Of a stretch of DNA of 33,009 bases, positions 10,862 to 20,780 are shown piece after piece (positions within the stretch are counted from its first letter, which is position 1; each line of letters opens with the position of its first letter). A model generated the notes under the pieces. The model did not search any database. It was not told the origin of the DNA and saw only the letters and a program-made list of their open reading frames with translations. This DNA comes from Pseudomonadota bacterium. Lineage in GTDB: Bacteria > Pseudomonadota > Gammaproteobacteria > Burkholderiales > Burkholderiaceae_C. The translations under genes and the position numbers were made by a program. The stretch covers positions 1 through 33,009 of the forward strand of contig JAKAXL010000031.1 in NCBI GenBank assembly GCA_021816585.1, in the 5' to 3' direction.

Positions 10862-13147
10862 TCAGAACGCGGTGCCGACGGTGAACTGGAAGGTCTGCGT
10901 CTGGTCGCCCGGACGCGTGCGGATGGGCTTGGCAATGCTGAACTTCAGCGGTCCGATCGGCGAGATCCACGACACCCCGATACCCACCGCGGCGCGCATG
11001 TCGGCCAGGTGCACGGGCTGGGTCTCGCCCCACACGTAGCCGCTGTCGAGGAAGGTCGACATGCGCAGGCTCTTGTCGGCGCCGCTGCCCGGGAACGGGA
11101 ACTGGTACTCGATGTCGCCCACCAGCAGCTTGGCGCCGCCCAGCGCGTTGCCCTGCGCGTCGTGCGGGCCCAACGAGGCCTGCTGGAAGCCGCGCACGCT
11201 TCCGATGCCGCCGGCGTACAGGTACTTGAACACCGGCAACGGCTGCCCGTTGAGCCCGTGCGCGTAGCCGATGATGCCGTTGAAGGCCAGGTCGGTCAGG
11301 TTCGACAGCGGCACGAACTGCTGGTACTGGTAGTTGATGCGGGCGTAGCGCAGGCTGCCGAAGGGGCTGTAGTCCGCGCTCAGCCGCTGATAGCGCCCGT
11401 CGGTGGGCACCAGCGCGCTGTTGCGGCTGTCGCGCTGCCAGCCGATGGTCAGCGGATACCCGGTCGAGGTCTTGCCGAACTCGTTGACGTAGGAGATATA
11501 CGCCGCGGGCGCCCCGGCGGCCAGGTCCAGCGTGTACTGCTCCACGCCGATCCCGAAGAACACGCGGTCCAGTTCGGTGAACGGCACCCCGAACTGCACG
11601 CTCATGCCCGGGGTGACGATCTTGTAGTTGTTGCCCTGCGTGGTGTACGGACGGATGGTGCGGTAATAGACGCTGATGGTGCGGCTGATTCCGTCCTGCG
11701 TGAAATACGGGTTCGTGCTGCTGACCGCGATGGTGCGGTAGTAGCTCGAGGTGTCCAGGCTCAGGCTCAGGTTGTTGCCGCTGCCGAACACGTTGTCCTG
11801 GCTGATCGACGCGTTGAACGACAGACGGTCGGCGCTGGAAAAGCCCACCCCGAGTCCGAGCATGCCGGTGGGCTTTTCCTTGACCTGCATGTTCAGGTCG
11901 ACCTCGTCGCTGGTGCCGGGCACCTCCTCGGGACTCATCTGCACGTCCTCGAAGAAGCCCAGGCGGCCGACGCGGTCGCGCGACAGCTTGATGCGGTCGG
12001 CGTCGTACCAGGCGTCCTCGAACTGACGGAACTCGCGCCGGATCACCTTGTCGCTGGTGCGGGTGTTGCCGCCGATGTTGATGTGCCGCACGTAGATGCG
12101 CCGCCCCGGGTCGGCATCGATGGTGAAGAACACCTCGTGGGTCTTGCGGTCGATGGTCGGGGTCGGCTGCACGCGCGCGAAGGCGTAGCCGTACACGCCG
12201 AACTTGTTGACCATCGCCTTCACGCTGTCGTTGAGCTTTTGCGCGCTGTAGGTTTCGCCCGGCTTGAGTTCGACAAGCGCCCGGAACTGGTCTTCGAGCC
12301 CGAGGTAATTGCCCTCGAGCTTGTAGCCGGAAACCACGTACTTCTGCCCTTCGTGCACGTTGACCGTGATCGCGATCGAGGTCTTGTCGGGCGACAGCGC
12401 GACCTGCGTGGACTCGATGCGGAAGTCCAGGTAGCCGCGATCCAGGTAGTACGAGCGCAGGGTTTCCAGATCCGCGTTGAGCTTGGCGCGCGAATACTGG
12501 TCGGCCTTCGTGTACCAGGTCAGCCAGCCGGGGGTGGACAGGCTGAACAGGTCGAGCAGCGTGCCCTCGCGAAAGACGTGGTTGCCGACGACTCGCAGAC
12601 TGCGGATCTTCGCCACGGCGCCTTCGTCCACGTTGAAGGTCACGTCGACGCGGTTGCGCGACAGCGGGGTCACCGTGGTGGTCACCTTCGCGGCGTAATA
12701 GCCCTTCGCCAGGTATTGCTGCTTGAGTTCCTGCTCGGCGCGCTCGACCAGCGCCTGGTCGTAGGGTTGCGCGTCGCCCAGGCCGACCTGCTTGAGCGCC
12801 GCCACCAGGTTCTTCTTCTCGAACTCCTTGGTGCCGACGAAGTCGACGTTGGCGATCACCGGGCGCTCCTCGACCACCACGGTGACGACGTCCCCGGTGG
12901 TGCGGATGCTGACGTTCTTGAACAGCCCGGTGGCGAACAGCGCGCGGATCGCGGCGGCGCCGAGTTCCGGCGTGTAGCGGTCGCCGATGCGGAACGGGAG
13001 GTAGTTGAACACCGTGCCCGGCTCGGTCCGCTGCAGGCCGTCGACACGGATGTCCTTGATGACGAAGGTATCGGCGGCGTAGGCCTGGGCACAGGCCATG
13101 GCGACGACGGCCACGGCAGTACCCTGCAATGCGTGACGAAGCCTCAA
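10862..13147 (-). CDS. bamA: Outer membrane protein assembly factor BamA
   Basis: BamA is the central Omp85-family insertase that folds beta-barrel proteins into the outer membrane. The product is 761 residues. A signal peptide ends at AQAYA (about residue 24), the mature part starts ADTFVIKDIRVDGLQRTEPG, and five POTRA domains fill residues 25-420. The C-terminal 16-strand barrel contains the lid motif GSVRGFQQ and ends FQFTVGTAF, with the terminal aromatic outer-membrane signature. It lies 21 bases downstream of rseP and just upstream of its partner chaperone gene skp. Confidence 0.98.
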   Translation of the reverse strand: MRLRHALQGTAVAVVAMACAQAYAADTFVIKDIRVDGLQRTEPGTVFNYLPFRIGDRYTPELGAAAIRALFATGLFKNVSIRTTGDVVTVVVEERPVIANVDFVGTKEFEKKNLVAALKQVGLGDAQPYDQALVERAEQELKQQYLAKGYYAAKVTTTVTPLSRNRVDVTFNVDEGAVAKIRSLRVVGNHVFREGTLLDLFSLSTPGWLTWYTKADQYSRAKLNADLETLRSYYLDRGYLDFRIESTQVALSPDKTSIAITVNVHEGQKYVVSGYKLEGNYLGLEDQFRALVELKPGETYSAQKLNDSVKAMVNKFGVYGYAFARVQPTPTIDRKTHEVFFTIDADPGRRIYVRHINIGGNTRTSDKVIRREFRQFEDAWYDADRIKLSRDRVGRLGFFEDVQMSPEEVPGTSDEVDLNMQVKEKPTGMLGLGVGFSSADRLSFNASISQDNVFGSGNNLSLSLDTSSYYRTIAVSSTNPYFTQDGISRTISVYYRTIRPYTTQGNNYKIVTPGMSVQFGVPFTELDRVFFGIGVEQYTLDLAAGAPAAYISYVNEFGKTSTGYPLTIGWQRDSRNSALVPTDGRYQRLSADYSPFGSLRYARINYQYQQFVPLSNLTDLAFNGIIGYAHGLNGQPLPVFKYLYAGGIGSVRGFQQASLGPHDAQGNALGGAKLLVGDIEYQFPFPGSGADKSLRMSTFLDSGYVWGETQPVHLADMRAAVGIGVSWISPIGPLKFSIAKPIRTRPGDQTQTFQFTVGTAF

Positions 13148-13168
13148 ATTAACCTCGGCGTGGATTTT

Positions 13169-14533
13169 TCAGTGGAACGGCCCGAGCACCCGGGCGATGT
13201 CGTTGTACAAGGCCAGCGCGATCATCAGTGCGATCAGGGCCAGACCGCCCTGCTGCAGTCGTTCCTGCACGCGCTGCGGCACCTTGCGGCGGGTCACAAT
13301 CTCCACCGCATAATACAAGAGATGCCCCCCGTCCAAGACCGGTATCGGCAGCAGGTTGAGAACCCCCAGGCTCAGGCTGACGACCGCCAGGAAGCTCAGG
13401 TAGGCGCTCCAGCCCAGGGCGGCGCTGCGCCCGGCGTAGTCGGCGATGGTCACCGGCCCGCTGAGCTCCTTCAGCGACGCGCGCCCCACCACCATGCGCC
13501 CGAGCGTGCGAACGCTCAGCGCGCTGAGCTGCCAGGTGCGCCGCAGGCCCTCGCGCAGCGCCGGCAGCGGGGCCTCGCGCACCAGGGTCTGCGGCACCGC
13601 CGCCTCGATCAGCGCGCCGATGCGCCAGTGCACGACGCCTTTCGAGTCGACTTCGCGCCGCGGGCGCACCTCCAGCAGGAACTCCTGCGCGCCGCGGCGC
13701 ACGCGCAAGGGCAGCGCCCGCCCCCGGCTGGTCGCGATCGCCTGCAGCAGCTGCTGCGCATCGAGCGTGTGCTCGGCGGAGCGCGCCCCGCCGATGCCGA
13801 GCAGGACATCGCCGGCGCGCACGCCCGCCTGCTGCGCCGCCTCGCCCGGCAGCACGCTGCGCACGCGCGCCGGCGCGCCCTGCAGGCGCAGACCGTAGCG
13901 CCGCAGGAAGTCCGCGCTGCCGGCGCGCTGCGAGTCGCCGCGGAAATCCAGGCGTAGCGCGTGCTCGGAACCGGCCTCGCGCACCTGCAGCTGCACGCGC
14001 GAGCCGTTCAGCGCGGCCTCCTGCAGGCGCAGCAGCAGCTGCGGCCACGACCGCACCGCGCGCGTCCGGCCGTCGATGGTCGTCGCCAGCACCCACTGCC
14101 CCGCGCGCACGCCGGCGGCGGCGGCCGGGCTCGCCGCCGGCGGCGCTCCGAGCAGCGGCAGCGGCTCGCGCGCGCCGATCATCGCCACCAGCGCGAACAG
14201 CACGACGGCCAGCAGCAGGTTGGCCAGCGGGCCGGCCGCCACCACCCAGGCGCGCTTCCACGGGCCCTGGCGATTGAAGGCGCGATCGAGCTCGGCCGGC
14301 GGCACCGGGCCCTCGCGCTCGTCGAGCATGCGCACGAAGCCGCCCAGCGGAATCGCCGCCACGACGAATTCGGTGCCGTCCGCCCCGATGCGACGCCGCA
14401 GCAGCGCGCGCCCGAATCCGATGGAGAACTTGAGCACGCGGATACGGCAGCTCAGCGCCGCCAGGTAGTGCCCCGACTCGTGCACCACGATCAGCAGCGC
14501 CAGCGCGAACAGGAAGGCGACCAGGGTCAGCAT
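13169..14533 (-). CDS. rseP: RIP zinc metalloprotease RseP
   Basis: RseP is an inner-membrane site-2 protease that cuts RseA to release sigma-E in the envelope stress response and clears signal peptide remnants. The product is 454 residues. The first membrane segment has the zinc motif HESGH (His18, Glu19, His22). FVVAAIPLGGFVRMLDEREG follows, then WVVAAGPLANLLLAVVLFAL (second membrane segment). Two periplasmic PDZ-like domains occupy about residues 115-320. The third metal ligand lies in NLLPIPVLDGGHLLYY, and a last membrane helix is near the end. It sits between dxr and bamA, as in most betaproteobacteria. Confidence 0.97.
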   Translation of the reverse strand: MLTLVAFLFALALLIVVHESGHYLAALSCRIRVLKFSIGFGRALLRRRIGADGTEFVVAAIPLGGFVRMLDEREGPVPPAELDRAFNRQGPWKRAWVVAAGPLANLLLAVVLFALVAMIGAREPLPLLGAPPAASPAAAAGVRAGQWVLATTIDGRTRAVRSWPQLLLRLQEAALNGSRVQLQVREAGSEHALRLDFRGDSQRAGSADFLRRYGLRLQGAPARVRSVLPGEAAQQAGVRAGDVLLGIGGARSAEHTLDAQQLLQAIATSRGRALPLRVRRGAQEFLLEVRPRREVDSKGVVHWRIGALIEAAVPQTLVREAPLPALREGLRRTWQLSALSVRTLGRMVVGRASLKELSGPVTIADYAGRSAALGWSAYLSFLAVVSLSLGVLNLLPIPVLDGGHLLYYAVEIVTRRKVPQRVQERLQQGGLALIALMIALALYNDIARVLGPFH

Positions 14534-14555
14534 CGGGACAGGTTCCTCGCGGGCG

Positions 14556-14576
14556 GCGCCGGCCTGCGGCCGGCGC
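14556..14576 (-). other. Intercistronic hairpin between dxr and rseP
   Basis: A perfect nine-bp stem, GCGCCGGCC (14556-14564) and GGCCGGCGC (14568-14576), closes a three-base loop in the 66-base gap between dxr and rseP. There is no T-tract on the minus strand, so it is more likely an RNA processing or partial attenuation element than a full terminator. Confidence 0.45.
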
Positions 14577-14599
14577 GCGTTGCGGTCATTGTGCCCGCT

Positions 14600-15775
14600 T
14601 CAACGGGCCAGCGCGCGCGCCTGCGCCGCGGCCTCGCGGCGCGCACGCTCGTCGAGGTCGAGCAGCGCGTCGAGTTCCGGCGCGCGGCAGCGCCCCAGCC
14701 GCTCCAGGGTTCGCGCGTTGACGCGGTGGATGTCGGTGAAGCGCAACCCGCCGTCGAGAAAGGCCTGCACCGCGACCTCGTTGGCCGCGTTCAGCACCGC
14801 GCAGGCGCCGCCGGCCATGTCCAGCGCCTCGTAGGCCAGCCGCAGGCCCGGAAAGCGCGCCGGGTCGGGGTGCTCGAAATCCAGGCGCCCGATGCGCGCC
14901 AGGTCCAGCCACGCGCTGCCCGACGCGATGCGCCGCGGCCACGCCAGGCCGTAGGCGATCGGCGTGCGCATGTCGGGAACCCCCAGTTGCGCCATCACCG
15001 AGCCGTCATGGTAGGTGACCATCGAGTGCACGATGCTCTGCGGGTGGATCAGCACCTGGATGCGCTGCGCCGGCATGCCGAACAGGTGGTGCGCCTCGAT
15101 CACCTCCAGCGCCTTGTTCATCATGGTGGCCGAGTCCACCGAGATCTTGCGCCCCATGCTCCAGTTCGGGTGCGCGCAGGCCTGATCCGGAGTGATGTGC
15201 TCCAGGCTGTGCGGGTCGGCGGCGCGGAACGGACCTCCCGAGGCGGTCAGGGTGATCTCGCGCACGTCCTCGCTCCAGCGCTCGCGCCGCTCGGGCAGGC
15301 TTTGCAGGATGGCGCTGTGCTCGCTGTCGATCGGCAGCAGTTCGCCGCCGCCCTCGCGCATCGCGCGCATGAACAGCTCGCCCGCCACCACCAGCGACTC
15401 CTTGTTGGCCAGCAGCACGCGCTTGCCCGCGCGCGCCGCCGCCAGCGCCGAATCCAGCCCGGCGGCGCCGACGATGGCCGCCATCACCATGTCCACCTGC
15501 GGCTCGGCCGCCACCTGTTGCAGCGCGCCCGCACCCGCCAGCACCTCGGTGGTCGCGCCGCGCTCGCGCAGCGCCTGCTGCAGCCGGGACGCCGCCTGCG
15601 CGTCCTCCAGCACCGCGTAGCGCGGCGCGAAGCGCAGGCATTGCCCGAGCAGCACGTCGTCGCTGCGCCGCGCGCCCAGCGCATACACCTCGAAACCCTG
15701 CGCATGCAGCGCCAGCACCTCCAGCGTGCTGCGCCCGATCGATCCGGTACTGCCGAGAATGGTGATGCGTTTCAT
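14600..15775 (-). CDS. dxr: 1-deoxy-D-xylulose 5-phosphate reductoisomerase
   Basis: Dxr (IspC) makes 2-C-methyl-D-erythritol 4-phosphate with NADPH, the committed step of the MEP isoprenoid pathway. The product is 391 residues. The Rossmann motif [15 protein letters not shown] is at 6-20, and [15 protein letters not shown] and [13 protein letters not shown] (metal-site acidic residues) follow. [28 protein letters not shown], and [16 protein letters not shown] are the substrate and metal-binding signatures, and [16 protein letters not shown] is in the last domain. It lies 19 bases after cdsA. Its product feeds undecaprenyl diphosphate synthesis by UppS in the same cluster. Confidence 0.98.
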   Translation of the reverse strand: MKRITILGSTGSIGRSTLEVLALHAQGFEVYALGARRSDDVLLGQCLRFAPRYAVLEDAQAASRLQQALRERGATTEVLAGAGALQQVAAEPQVDMVMAAIVGAAGLDSALAAARAGKRVLLANKESLVVAGELFMRAMREGGGELLPIDSEHSAILQSLPERRERWSEDVREITLTASGGPFRAADPHSLEHITPDQACAHPNWSMGRKISVDSATMMNKALEVIEAHHLFGMPAQRIQVLIHPQSIVHSMVTYHDGSVMAQLGVPDMRTPIAYGLAWPRRIASGSAWLDLARIGRLDFEHPDPARFPGLRLAYEALDMAGGACAVLNAANEVAVQAFLDGGLRFTDIHRVNARTLERLGRCRAPELDALLDLDERARREAAAQARALAR

Positions 15776-15794
15776 GGAAGGCTTCTCGTCGCCG

Positions 15795-16625
15795 TCACAG
15801 CGGGCGCCCGGCGATCAGCATCGCCACGGGCAGCAGCGGCAGCAGCGCGTCGATGCGATCGAGCACGCCGCCGTGCCCGGGCAGCAGCGCGCTGCTGTCC
15901 TTGGCGCCGGCATGCCGCTTGAGCAGGGACTCGAACAGGTCGCCGGCCACGCTCAGCACGGTCAGCCCGGCCCCGGCCAGCAGCGCGCCGCCGAAGCCCC
16001 AGCGCTGCGCCAGGCGCGCGCCCAGCGTGCCGTGCAGCCACGGCAGGCGCGCGCATGCGGCCGTGTACACGAGGACCGCCAGCACCCCGCACAACGCACC
16101 CGACACGGTCTTGCCCGGGCTGATGCGCGGCGCCAGCTTGACCCCGCCGATCGCGCGTCCGCCGAAATACGCGGCGATGTCGGCGATCCACGCCAGCGCC
16201 AGCACCGACAGCAGGAAGCCGACCCCGGCGCGCCGCGCGTGCCACAGCGCGACCCAGGCCGCGAACAGGATGAGAAACCCCAGCATGCCCAGCACCGCGG
16301 GGGTCGCCAGCGCGCGCGGCAGCCGCGCGCGCGGCAGGCTGCCCAGCAGCAGCACGGTCCACGCCAGCGCCGCCAGCGCGAAGCTGCCGTCCGGGTCCAG
16401 CGCCGCGACGCGGCTGAACAGCATCGCGCACACCGCGCCCAGCCAGACCAGCGCCCACACCACCGGCTGCACGCCGCGCAGCCCGGCCAGGCGCGCCCAT
16501 TCCCACATGCCCGCGGCCGCGAACACCGCGATCACGGCCCCGAAGCTGCGCGCGCCGGCGAAGGCCAGCAACGGCAGCAGCACGGCCAGCAGCACGACAG
16601 CGGTGAGGATTCGCGTACGCAGCAT
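15795..16625 (-). CDS. cdsA: Phosphatidate cytidylyltransferase (CDP-diglyceride synthase)
   Basis: CdsA converts phosphatidic acid and CTP to CDP-diacylglycerol, the precursor of all major phospholipids, in the inner membrane. The product is 276 residues with about eight hydrophobic segments beginning at [20 protein letters not shown]. Family signatures include [24 protein letters not shown] and the C-terminal signature [20 protein letters not shown] followed by [11 protein letters not shown]. It lies 25 bases after uppS and 19 before dxr. Its order uppS-cdsA-dxr-rseP-bamA is the classic proteobacterial one. Confidence 0.96.
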   Translation of the reverse strand: MLRTRILTAVVLLAVLLPLLAFAGARSFGAVIAVFAAAGMWEWARLAGLRGVQPVVWALVWLGAVCAMLFSRVAALDPDGSFALAALAWTVLLLGSLPRARLPRALATPAVLGMLGFLILFAAWVALWHARRAGVGFLLSVLALAWIADIAAYFGGRAIGGVKLAPRISPGKTVSGALCGVLAVLVYTAACARLPWLHGTLGARLAQRWGFGGALLAGAGLTVLSVAGDLFESLLKRHAGAKDSSALLPGHGGVLDRIDALLPLLPVAMLIAGRPL

Positions 16626-16650
16626 CGGGTTGCCGGCGCGTGGCTCCGTC

Positions 16651-17409
16651 TCAGGCCACGCGCAGCCCGTTGTCCGGGGAGGTCTTGCCCGGCACGCGCC
16701 CGAAGCGGCGCTCGCGCCGCGCGAAATCGGCGATCGCCTCGGCCACCGACTTCTCGTCGAAGTCGGGCCACAGCGTGTCGGTGAAGTAGAACTCGGTGTA
16801 GGCCAGTTGCCAGAGCAGGAAATTGCTCACGCGATGCTCGCCTCCGGTACGGATCAGCAGGTCCGGCTCCGGGATGTCGGCCAGGCACATGTGGCGCGCC
16901 AGGCTTTCCTCGGTGAGCTCGACGCCCTCGGCCTGCGCGGCCCGCGCGGCCTGCACGATGTCCCAGCGCCCACCGTAGTTCAACGCCACGTTCAGGCGCA
17001 GCCGCGGATGCTCGACCGGCGTGGACTCGGCCTGGCGCATCAGTTCGCGCATGCGTTCCTGCAGCGGCGCGCGGTCGCCGACGAAGCGCAGGGCCACGCC
17101 CTGCGCCGCCAGCTCCGGGGTCTCGCGCTGCAGCGCCTGCACGAACAGTTCCATCAACGCCCCCACCTCGTCGGCCGGACGTTTCCAGTTCTCCGACGAG
17201 AACGCGAACACGGTGAGGTACTCGACGCCGTGCTGCACGCAGCCGCGCACCAGGCGCTTGAGCGCGTCGGCACCGTACTTGTGGCCGGCGGTGCGCGGCA
17301 GCAGCCGCCGTGTCGCCCAGCGCCCGTTGCCGTCCATCACGACGGCCACGTGCCGGGGCACGACGGCGGGCGCGGCGGGCTTGCGGTGCGGGGGGTTGCG
17401 GTTGGACAC
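16651..17409 (-). CDS. uppS: Undecaprenyl diphosphate synthase
   Basis: UppS condenses isopentenyl units onto farnesyl diphosphate to make the C55 carrier lipid for peptidoglycan and O-antigen. The cytoplasmic protein is 252 residues. HVAVVMDGNGRWATRR holds the catalytic Asp and the diphosphate-binding Gly-Asn-Gly-Arg. It continues with YLTVFAFSSENWKRP, LNVALNYGGRWDI, and PEPDLLIRTGGEHRVSNFL, then WQLAYTEFYFTDTLWPDF. The start is taken as GTG at 17409, because there is no ATG before the conserved core; no good Shine-Dalgarno is visible, so the exact start is uncertain. It lies about 23 bases after frr. Confidence 0.96.
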   Translation of the reverse strand: MSNRNPPHRKPAAPAVVPRHVAVVMDGNGRWATRRLLPRTAGHKYGADALKRLVRGCVQHGVEYLTVFAFSSENWKRPADEVGALMELFVQALQRETPELAAQGVALRFVGDRAPLQERMRELMRQAESTPVEHPRLRLNVALNYGGRWDIVQAARAAQAEGVELTEESLARHMCLADIPEPDLLIRTGGEHRVSNFLLWQLAYTEFYFTDTLWPDFDEKSVAEAIADFARRERRFGRVPGKTSPDNGLRVA

Positions 17410-17432
17410 GGCGGGCGGCTGCGGTCCGGGCT

Positions 17433-17993
17433 TCAGACCGCCATGATCTCGGCTTCCTTCTGCGCGATCATCTTGTCGACGTCGGCGATGTGGCGGTCGG
17501 TGGCCTTCTGGATCTCGTCCTGCGCGCGGCGCTCGTCGTCCTCCGACGCCTCCTTGGCCTTGACCAGGTCCTTGACCTGCTGGTTGGCGTCGCGGCGCAG
17601 GTTGCGCACCGCCACCTTGGCGGCCTCGCCCTCGTGGCGGATCACCTTCACCAGGTCGCGGCGGCGTTCCTCGGTCAGCGCCGGCATCGGCACGCGGATG
17701 ACGTCGCCCTGGGTCATCGGGTTGAGCCCCAGGTCGGAGTCGCGGATGGCCTTCTCCACCGCCTGCACCATCTTCTTCTCCCAGGGCTGCACGCTGATCG
17801 TGCGCGCGTCGATCAGGTTGACGTTGGCGACCTGGTTGATGGGCATCGGGCTGCCGTAGTAGTCGACCGTCACATGGTCGAGCAGGCCCGTGTGGGCGCG
17901 CCCGGTGCGCACCTTGCTGAGGTCGGCACGCAGCGCTTCCAGGGACTTGAGCATGCGCGCTTCGCAGCTGTTCTTGATCTCGGCGATGGACAT
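17433..17993 (-). CDS. frr: Ribosome recycling factor
   Basis: RRF splits post-termination ribosomes together with EF-G. The product is 186 residues, the standard length. It begins [20 protein letters not shown] and contains [21 protein letters not shown] and [21 protein letters not shown]. The C-terminal helix has [17 protein letters not shown] and [17 protein letters not shown]. The fold is a three-helix bundle plus a small beta domain. It lies 36 bases after pyrH, the conserved tsf-pyrH-frr order. Confidence 0.98.
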   Translation of the reverse strand: MSIAEIKNSCEARMLKSLEALRADLSKVRTGRAHTGLLDHVTVDYYGSPMPINQVANVNLIDARTISVQPWEKKMVQAVEKAIRDSDLGLNPMTQGDVIRVPMPALTEERRRDLVKVIRHEGEAAKVAVRNLRRDANQQVKDLVKAKEASEDDERRAQDEIQKATDRHIADVDKMIAQKEAEIMAV

Positions 17994-18029
17994 GGTTGCG
18001 GACTCGGGAATGGCTAGGATGAGACGGCT

Positions 18030-18740
18030 TCAGAGATGCACCAGCGTGCCCTCGGGCTCGCCCTGCACGACGCGCAGCAGCGCGCCCGGCTTGAAGATGC
18101 TGAACACGCGGATCGGCAGGCCCTGGTCGCGGCACAGCGCGAACGCGGTGGCGTCCATCACCTGCAGGCGCCGCACGATGGCCTCGTCGAAACTGATGCG
18201 CTCGTAGCGCGTGGCCTGCGGGTCGCGCGCCGGGTCGGCAGTGTAGATGCCGTCGACCTTCGTCGCCTTGAGCATGACCTCGGCGCCGATCTCGGCGGCG
18301 CGCAGCGCCGCCGCGGTGTCGGTGGTGAAGAAGGGGTTGCCGGTGCCGCCGGCGAAGATCACCGACTTGCCCTCCTCCAGGTACTGCAGCGCCTTCGGGC
18401 GCACGTAGGACTCGACGACCTGGTCGATGCTGATGGCCGACATGACCCGCGCCACCAGTCCGGCGTGGCGCATCGCGTCGGCCAGCGCCAGCGAGTTCAT
18501 CACGGTGGCCAGCATGCCCATGTAGTCGGCGGTCGCGCGGTCCATGCCGACCGCGCCGCCGGCGACGCCGCGGAAGATGTTTCCGCCGCCGATCACGATG
18601 GCCAGCTGGACCCCGCCGTGCACCACCTGCGCGATGTCCTCGACCATCTTGACGATGGTCGCGCGGTTGATGCCGTAGGGGTCGTCACCCATCAACGCCT
18701 CCCCGGAGAGTTTGAGCAACACGCGCTTGTAACCGCTCAT
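18030..18740 (-). CDS. pyrH: Uridylate kinase (UMP kinase)
   Basis: PyrH phosphorylates UMP to UDP with ATP. It is a hexameric amino acid kinase-family enzyme, unlike eukaryotic UMP kinases. The product is 236 residues. [20 protein letters not shown] is the N-terminal signature, [12 protein letters not shown] binds the nucleotide, and [20 protein letters not shown] is the second signature, followed by [14 protein letters not shown]. The start at 18740 is supported by GGAG upstream (GGAGAACCCAGGC before ATG) and by the conserved opening. It lies 56 bases after tsf. Confidence 0.98.
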   Translation of the reverse strand: MSGYKRVLLKLSGEALMGDDPYGINRATIVKMVEDIAQVVHGGVQLAIVIGGGNIFRGVAGGAVGMDRATADYMGMLATVMNSLALADAMRHAGLVARVMSAISIDQVVESYVRPKALQYLEEGKSVIFAGGTGNPFFTTDTAAALRAAEIGAEVMLKATKVDGIYTADPARDPQATRYERISFDEAIVRRLQVMDATAFALCRDQGLPIRVFSIFKPGALLRVVQGEPEGTLVHL

Positions 18741-18796
18741 GCCTGGGTTCTCCGGGAGGTGGGACGAATCGACGGGTGACGGGGCGTGCCGGGCCC

Positions 18797-19705
18797 TCAG
18801 GCGCCGCGGGCGGCGGCCATCTGCGCGGCGACCTCGTCGGCGAAATTCTCCGACTTTTTCTCGATGCCCTCGCCGACCACGTACAGCGTGAAGCCGCGCA
18901 CCCGGGTCTTCGCCGCGGCCAGCATCTGCTCGACCGTCTGCTTGTCGTTCTTGACGAAGGCCTGGTTGAACAGCGAGACCTCCTTCAGGTACTTCTGCAC
19001 GGCGCCCTCGACGCGCTTGGCGACGATTTCCGGCGACTGCACGGGGCGGCCCTCGGCGCGCGCCTTCTCGGCGTCCTCGGCGGCCTTCTGCGTGGCGATC
19101 GAGCGCTCGCTGTCGATCAGCGCGGCGGGCACCTCGGCGGCCGACAGCGCCACCGGCTTCATCGCCGCCACGTGCATCGCCACGTCCTTCGCGGCCACTT
19201 CGTCGCCGTCGTACTCGACGACCACGCCGATGCGCGTGCCGTGCAGGTAGCTGATCAGGCGCGAGCCGCCGGCGAAGCGCTTGAAGCGGCGGATGGTCAT
19301 GTTCTCGCCGATCTTGCCGATCAGCGTGGTGCGCTGCGCCTCCACGCTCGCGCCGTCGACCTCCAGCGCGGACAGCGCGGCCACGTCGGCCGGATCGCGC
19401 TCGGCGACCAGGCGCGCCAGCATCTTGCCGAAGGCCAGGAAGTCGTCGTTCTTGGCCACGAAATCGGTTTCGCAGTTGATCTCGACCATGGCGCCCACGT
19501 CGCCGTCGATGTGCACGGCCACGATGCCCTCGGCCGTCACGCGCGACGCGGCCTTGCTGGCCTTGCTGCCCAGCTTGACGCGCAGCAGTTCCTCGGCGCG
19601 CCCCATGTCGCCCTCGGCCTCGGTCAGGGCCTTCTTGCACTCCATCATCGGGGCGTCGGTCTTGGCGCGAAGTTCAGCGACCATGGATGCGGTGATTGCC
19701 GCCAT
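18797..19705 (-). CDS. tsf: Elongation factor Ts
   Basis: EF-Ts exchanges GDP on EF-Tu for GTP. The product is 302 residues. It begins [20 protein letters not shown] followed by [22 protein letters not shown], the N-terminal UBA-like domain. The core has [29 protein letters not shown] (the EF-Tu-contacting TDFV motif), and [13 protein letters not shown] near the end. An AGGAG lies eight bases before the ATG. It is downstream of rpsB, separated by a 99-base gap with a strong hairpin. Confidence 0.98.
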   Translation of the reverse strand: MAAITASMVAELRAKTDAPMMECKKALTEAEGDMGRAEELLRVKLGSKASKAASRVTAEGIVAVHIDGDVGAMVEINCETDFVAKNDDFLAFGKMLARLVAERDPADVAALSALEVDGASVEAQRTTLIGKIGENMTIRRFKRFAGGSRLISYLHGTRIGVVVEYDGDEVAAKDVAMHVAAMKPVALSAAEVPAALIDSERSIATQKAAEDAEKARAEGRPVQSPEIVAKRVEGAVQKYLKEVSLFNQAFVKNDKQTVEQMLAAAKTRVRGFTLYVVGEGIEKKSENFADEVAAQMAAARGA

Positions 19706-19739
19706 AAATGCACTCCTGATTCGATCCTGAATTGAACAA

Positions 19740-19759
19740 GGGGGCTGCGAGCAGCCCCC
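19740..19759 (-). terminator. Attenuator-like hairpin between rpsB and tsf
   Basis: A perfect nine-bp stem, GGGGGCTGC (19740-19748) and GCAGCCCCC (19751-19759), closes a two-base loop between rpsB and tsf. On the minus strand TTGTTCAATTC follows, which is only a weak T-tract. rpsB-tsf gaps often hold a partial terminator that lowers tsf relative to rpsB; that role here is inference. Confidence 0.55.
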
Positions 19760-19804
19760 CTTCGATACCTGGCGGGCGCCCTCGCGGCACGCCCGGTGGG
19801 GCCG

Positions 19805-20563
19805 TCAGGCCGCGGGCGGCTCGTCGGCCACCTCGACGAATTCGGCGCTTTCCTCGCCGGAGGCCTGCACGGTTTCGCTCAGCGCGTCGTTGCGGCCCTC
19901 GAGGATCGCGTCGGCGACGCCGCGGCAGTACAGCGCCACCGCCTTGCCCGAGTCGTCATTGCCCGGGATCACGTGATCGATGCCGATCGGCGAATGGTTG
20001 GTGTCGACCACGCCGATGATGGGGATGCCCAGCATGTGCGCTTCCTCGACGGCGATCTTGTGATAGCCGACGTCGATCACGAACATCGCGTCGGGCAGCG
20101 CGTTCATGTCCTGGATGCCGCCGATGGACTTCTCCAGCTTGGCCAGCTCGCGCTGGAACATCAGCTGTTCCTTCTTGGTCATGTGCTCCAGCGCGCCTTC
20201 GGCGATCTGGGTCTGCATGTCCTTGAGCTTCTTGATCGATCCCTTGACCGTCTTGAAGTTGGTCAGCATGCCGCCCAGCCAGCGCGCGTTCACGAAGGGC
20301 ATGCCGCAGCGTTGCGCCTCCGCCTGCACGATCTCCCCGGCCTGGCGCTTGGTGCCGACGAACAGGATGGTGCCGCGACGCGCCGCCATCTGGCGCGCGT
20401 ACTTGCACGCGTCCTCGAACATCGGCAACGTCTTCTCGAGGTTGACGATGTGGATCTTGTTGCGATGGCCGAAAATGTACGGAGCCATCTTCGGGTTCCA
20501 GAACCGGGTCTGGTGGCCGAAGTGCACACCGGCCTCGAGCATTTCACGCATGGAAGCGGACAT
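19805..20563 (-). CDS. rpsB: 30S ribosomal protein S2
   Basis: S2 joins the small subunit late and links the head and body. The product is 252 residues. It begins [20 protein letters not shown] with the conserved GVHFGHQ, then [19 protein letters not shown] and [18 protein letters not shown]. The signature [16 protein letters not shown] follows, then [18 protein letters not shown] and [20 protein letters not shown]. An acidic tail ([15 protein letters not shown]) ends it. It opens the large cluster; a TATAAT element and a structured leader precede it. Confidence 0.98.
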   Translation of the reverse strand: MSASMREMLEAGVHFGHQTRFWNPKMAPYIFGHRNKIHIVNLEKTLPMFEDACKYARQMAARRGTILFVGTKRQAGEIVQAEAQRCGMPFVNARWLGGMLTNFKTVKGSIKKLKDMQTQIAEGALEHMTKKEQLMFQRELAKLEKSIGGIQDMNALPDAMFVIDVGYHKIAVEEAHMLGIPIIGVVDTNHSPIGIDHVIPGNDDSGKAVALYCRGVADAILEGRNDALSETVQASGEESAEFVEVADEPPAA

Positions 20564-20634
20564 GGGTCAATCCTAGGTTGGGTCTCAAATCCGGCCCACA
20601 ACCGGGCGTCCCATCGGATTCGCGGGCCGCCTTC

Positions 20635-20676
20635 GGCCCCGCCACTCCGACGCGTCGCCCGGCACCTGGCGGGGCC
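20635..20676 (-). promoter_or_regulatory. Structured element in the rpsB leader
   Basis: On the minus strand GGCCCCGCCA (from 20676) pairs with TGGCGGGGCC (ending 20635) over ten base pairs, with a 22-base loop. Flanking ATTCGC and GCGAAT segments (about 20690 and 20619) could extend it across an internal loop. The long, paired leader between the -10 element and the rpsB start is suggestive of S2-dependent control, known for rpsB in gammaproteobacteria; that is inference here. Confidence 0.45.
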
Positions 20677-20745
20677 GGTTCGCGAATTTCGCCGCGTCGC
20701 ATGCCGCATTCCATGCTGCACACGCCGCGCGGCGGCTCATCGGGA

Positions 20746-20763
20746 CCCGGGTCGCAACCCGGG
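20746..20763 (-). promoter_or_regulatory. Hairpin near the 5' end of the rpsB leader
   Basis: A seven-bp stem, CCCGGGT (20746-20752) and ACCCGGG (20757-20763), with a four-base loop lies about 10 bases downstream of the expected transcription start. A hairpin at the very 5' end of a leader can protect the mRNA from decay. It is also compatible with a role in ribosomal-protein regulation. Neither is proven. Confidence 0.45.
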
Positions 20764-20780
20764 CTCGACAAAACTTTCGC

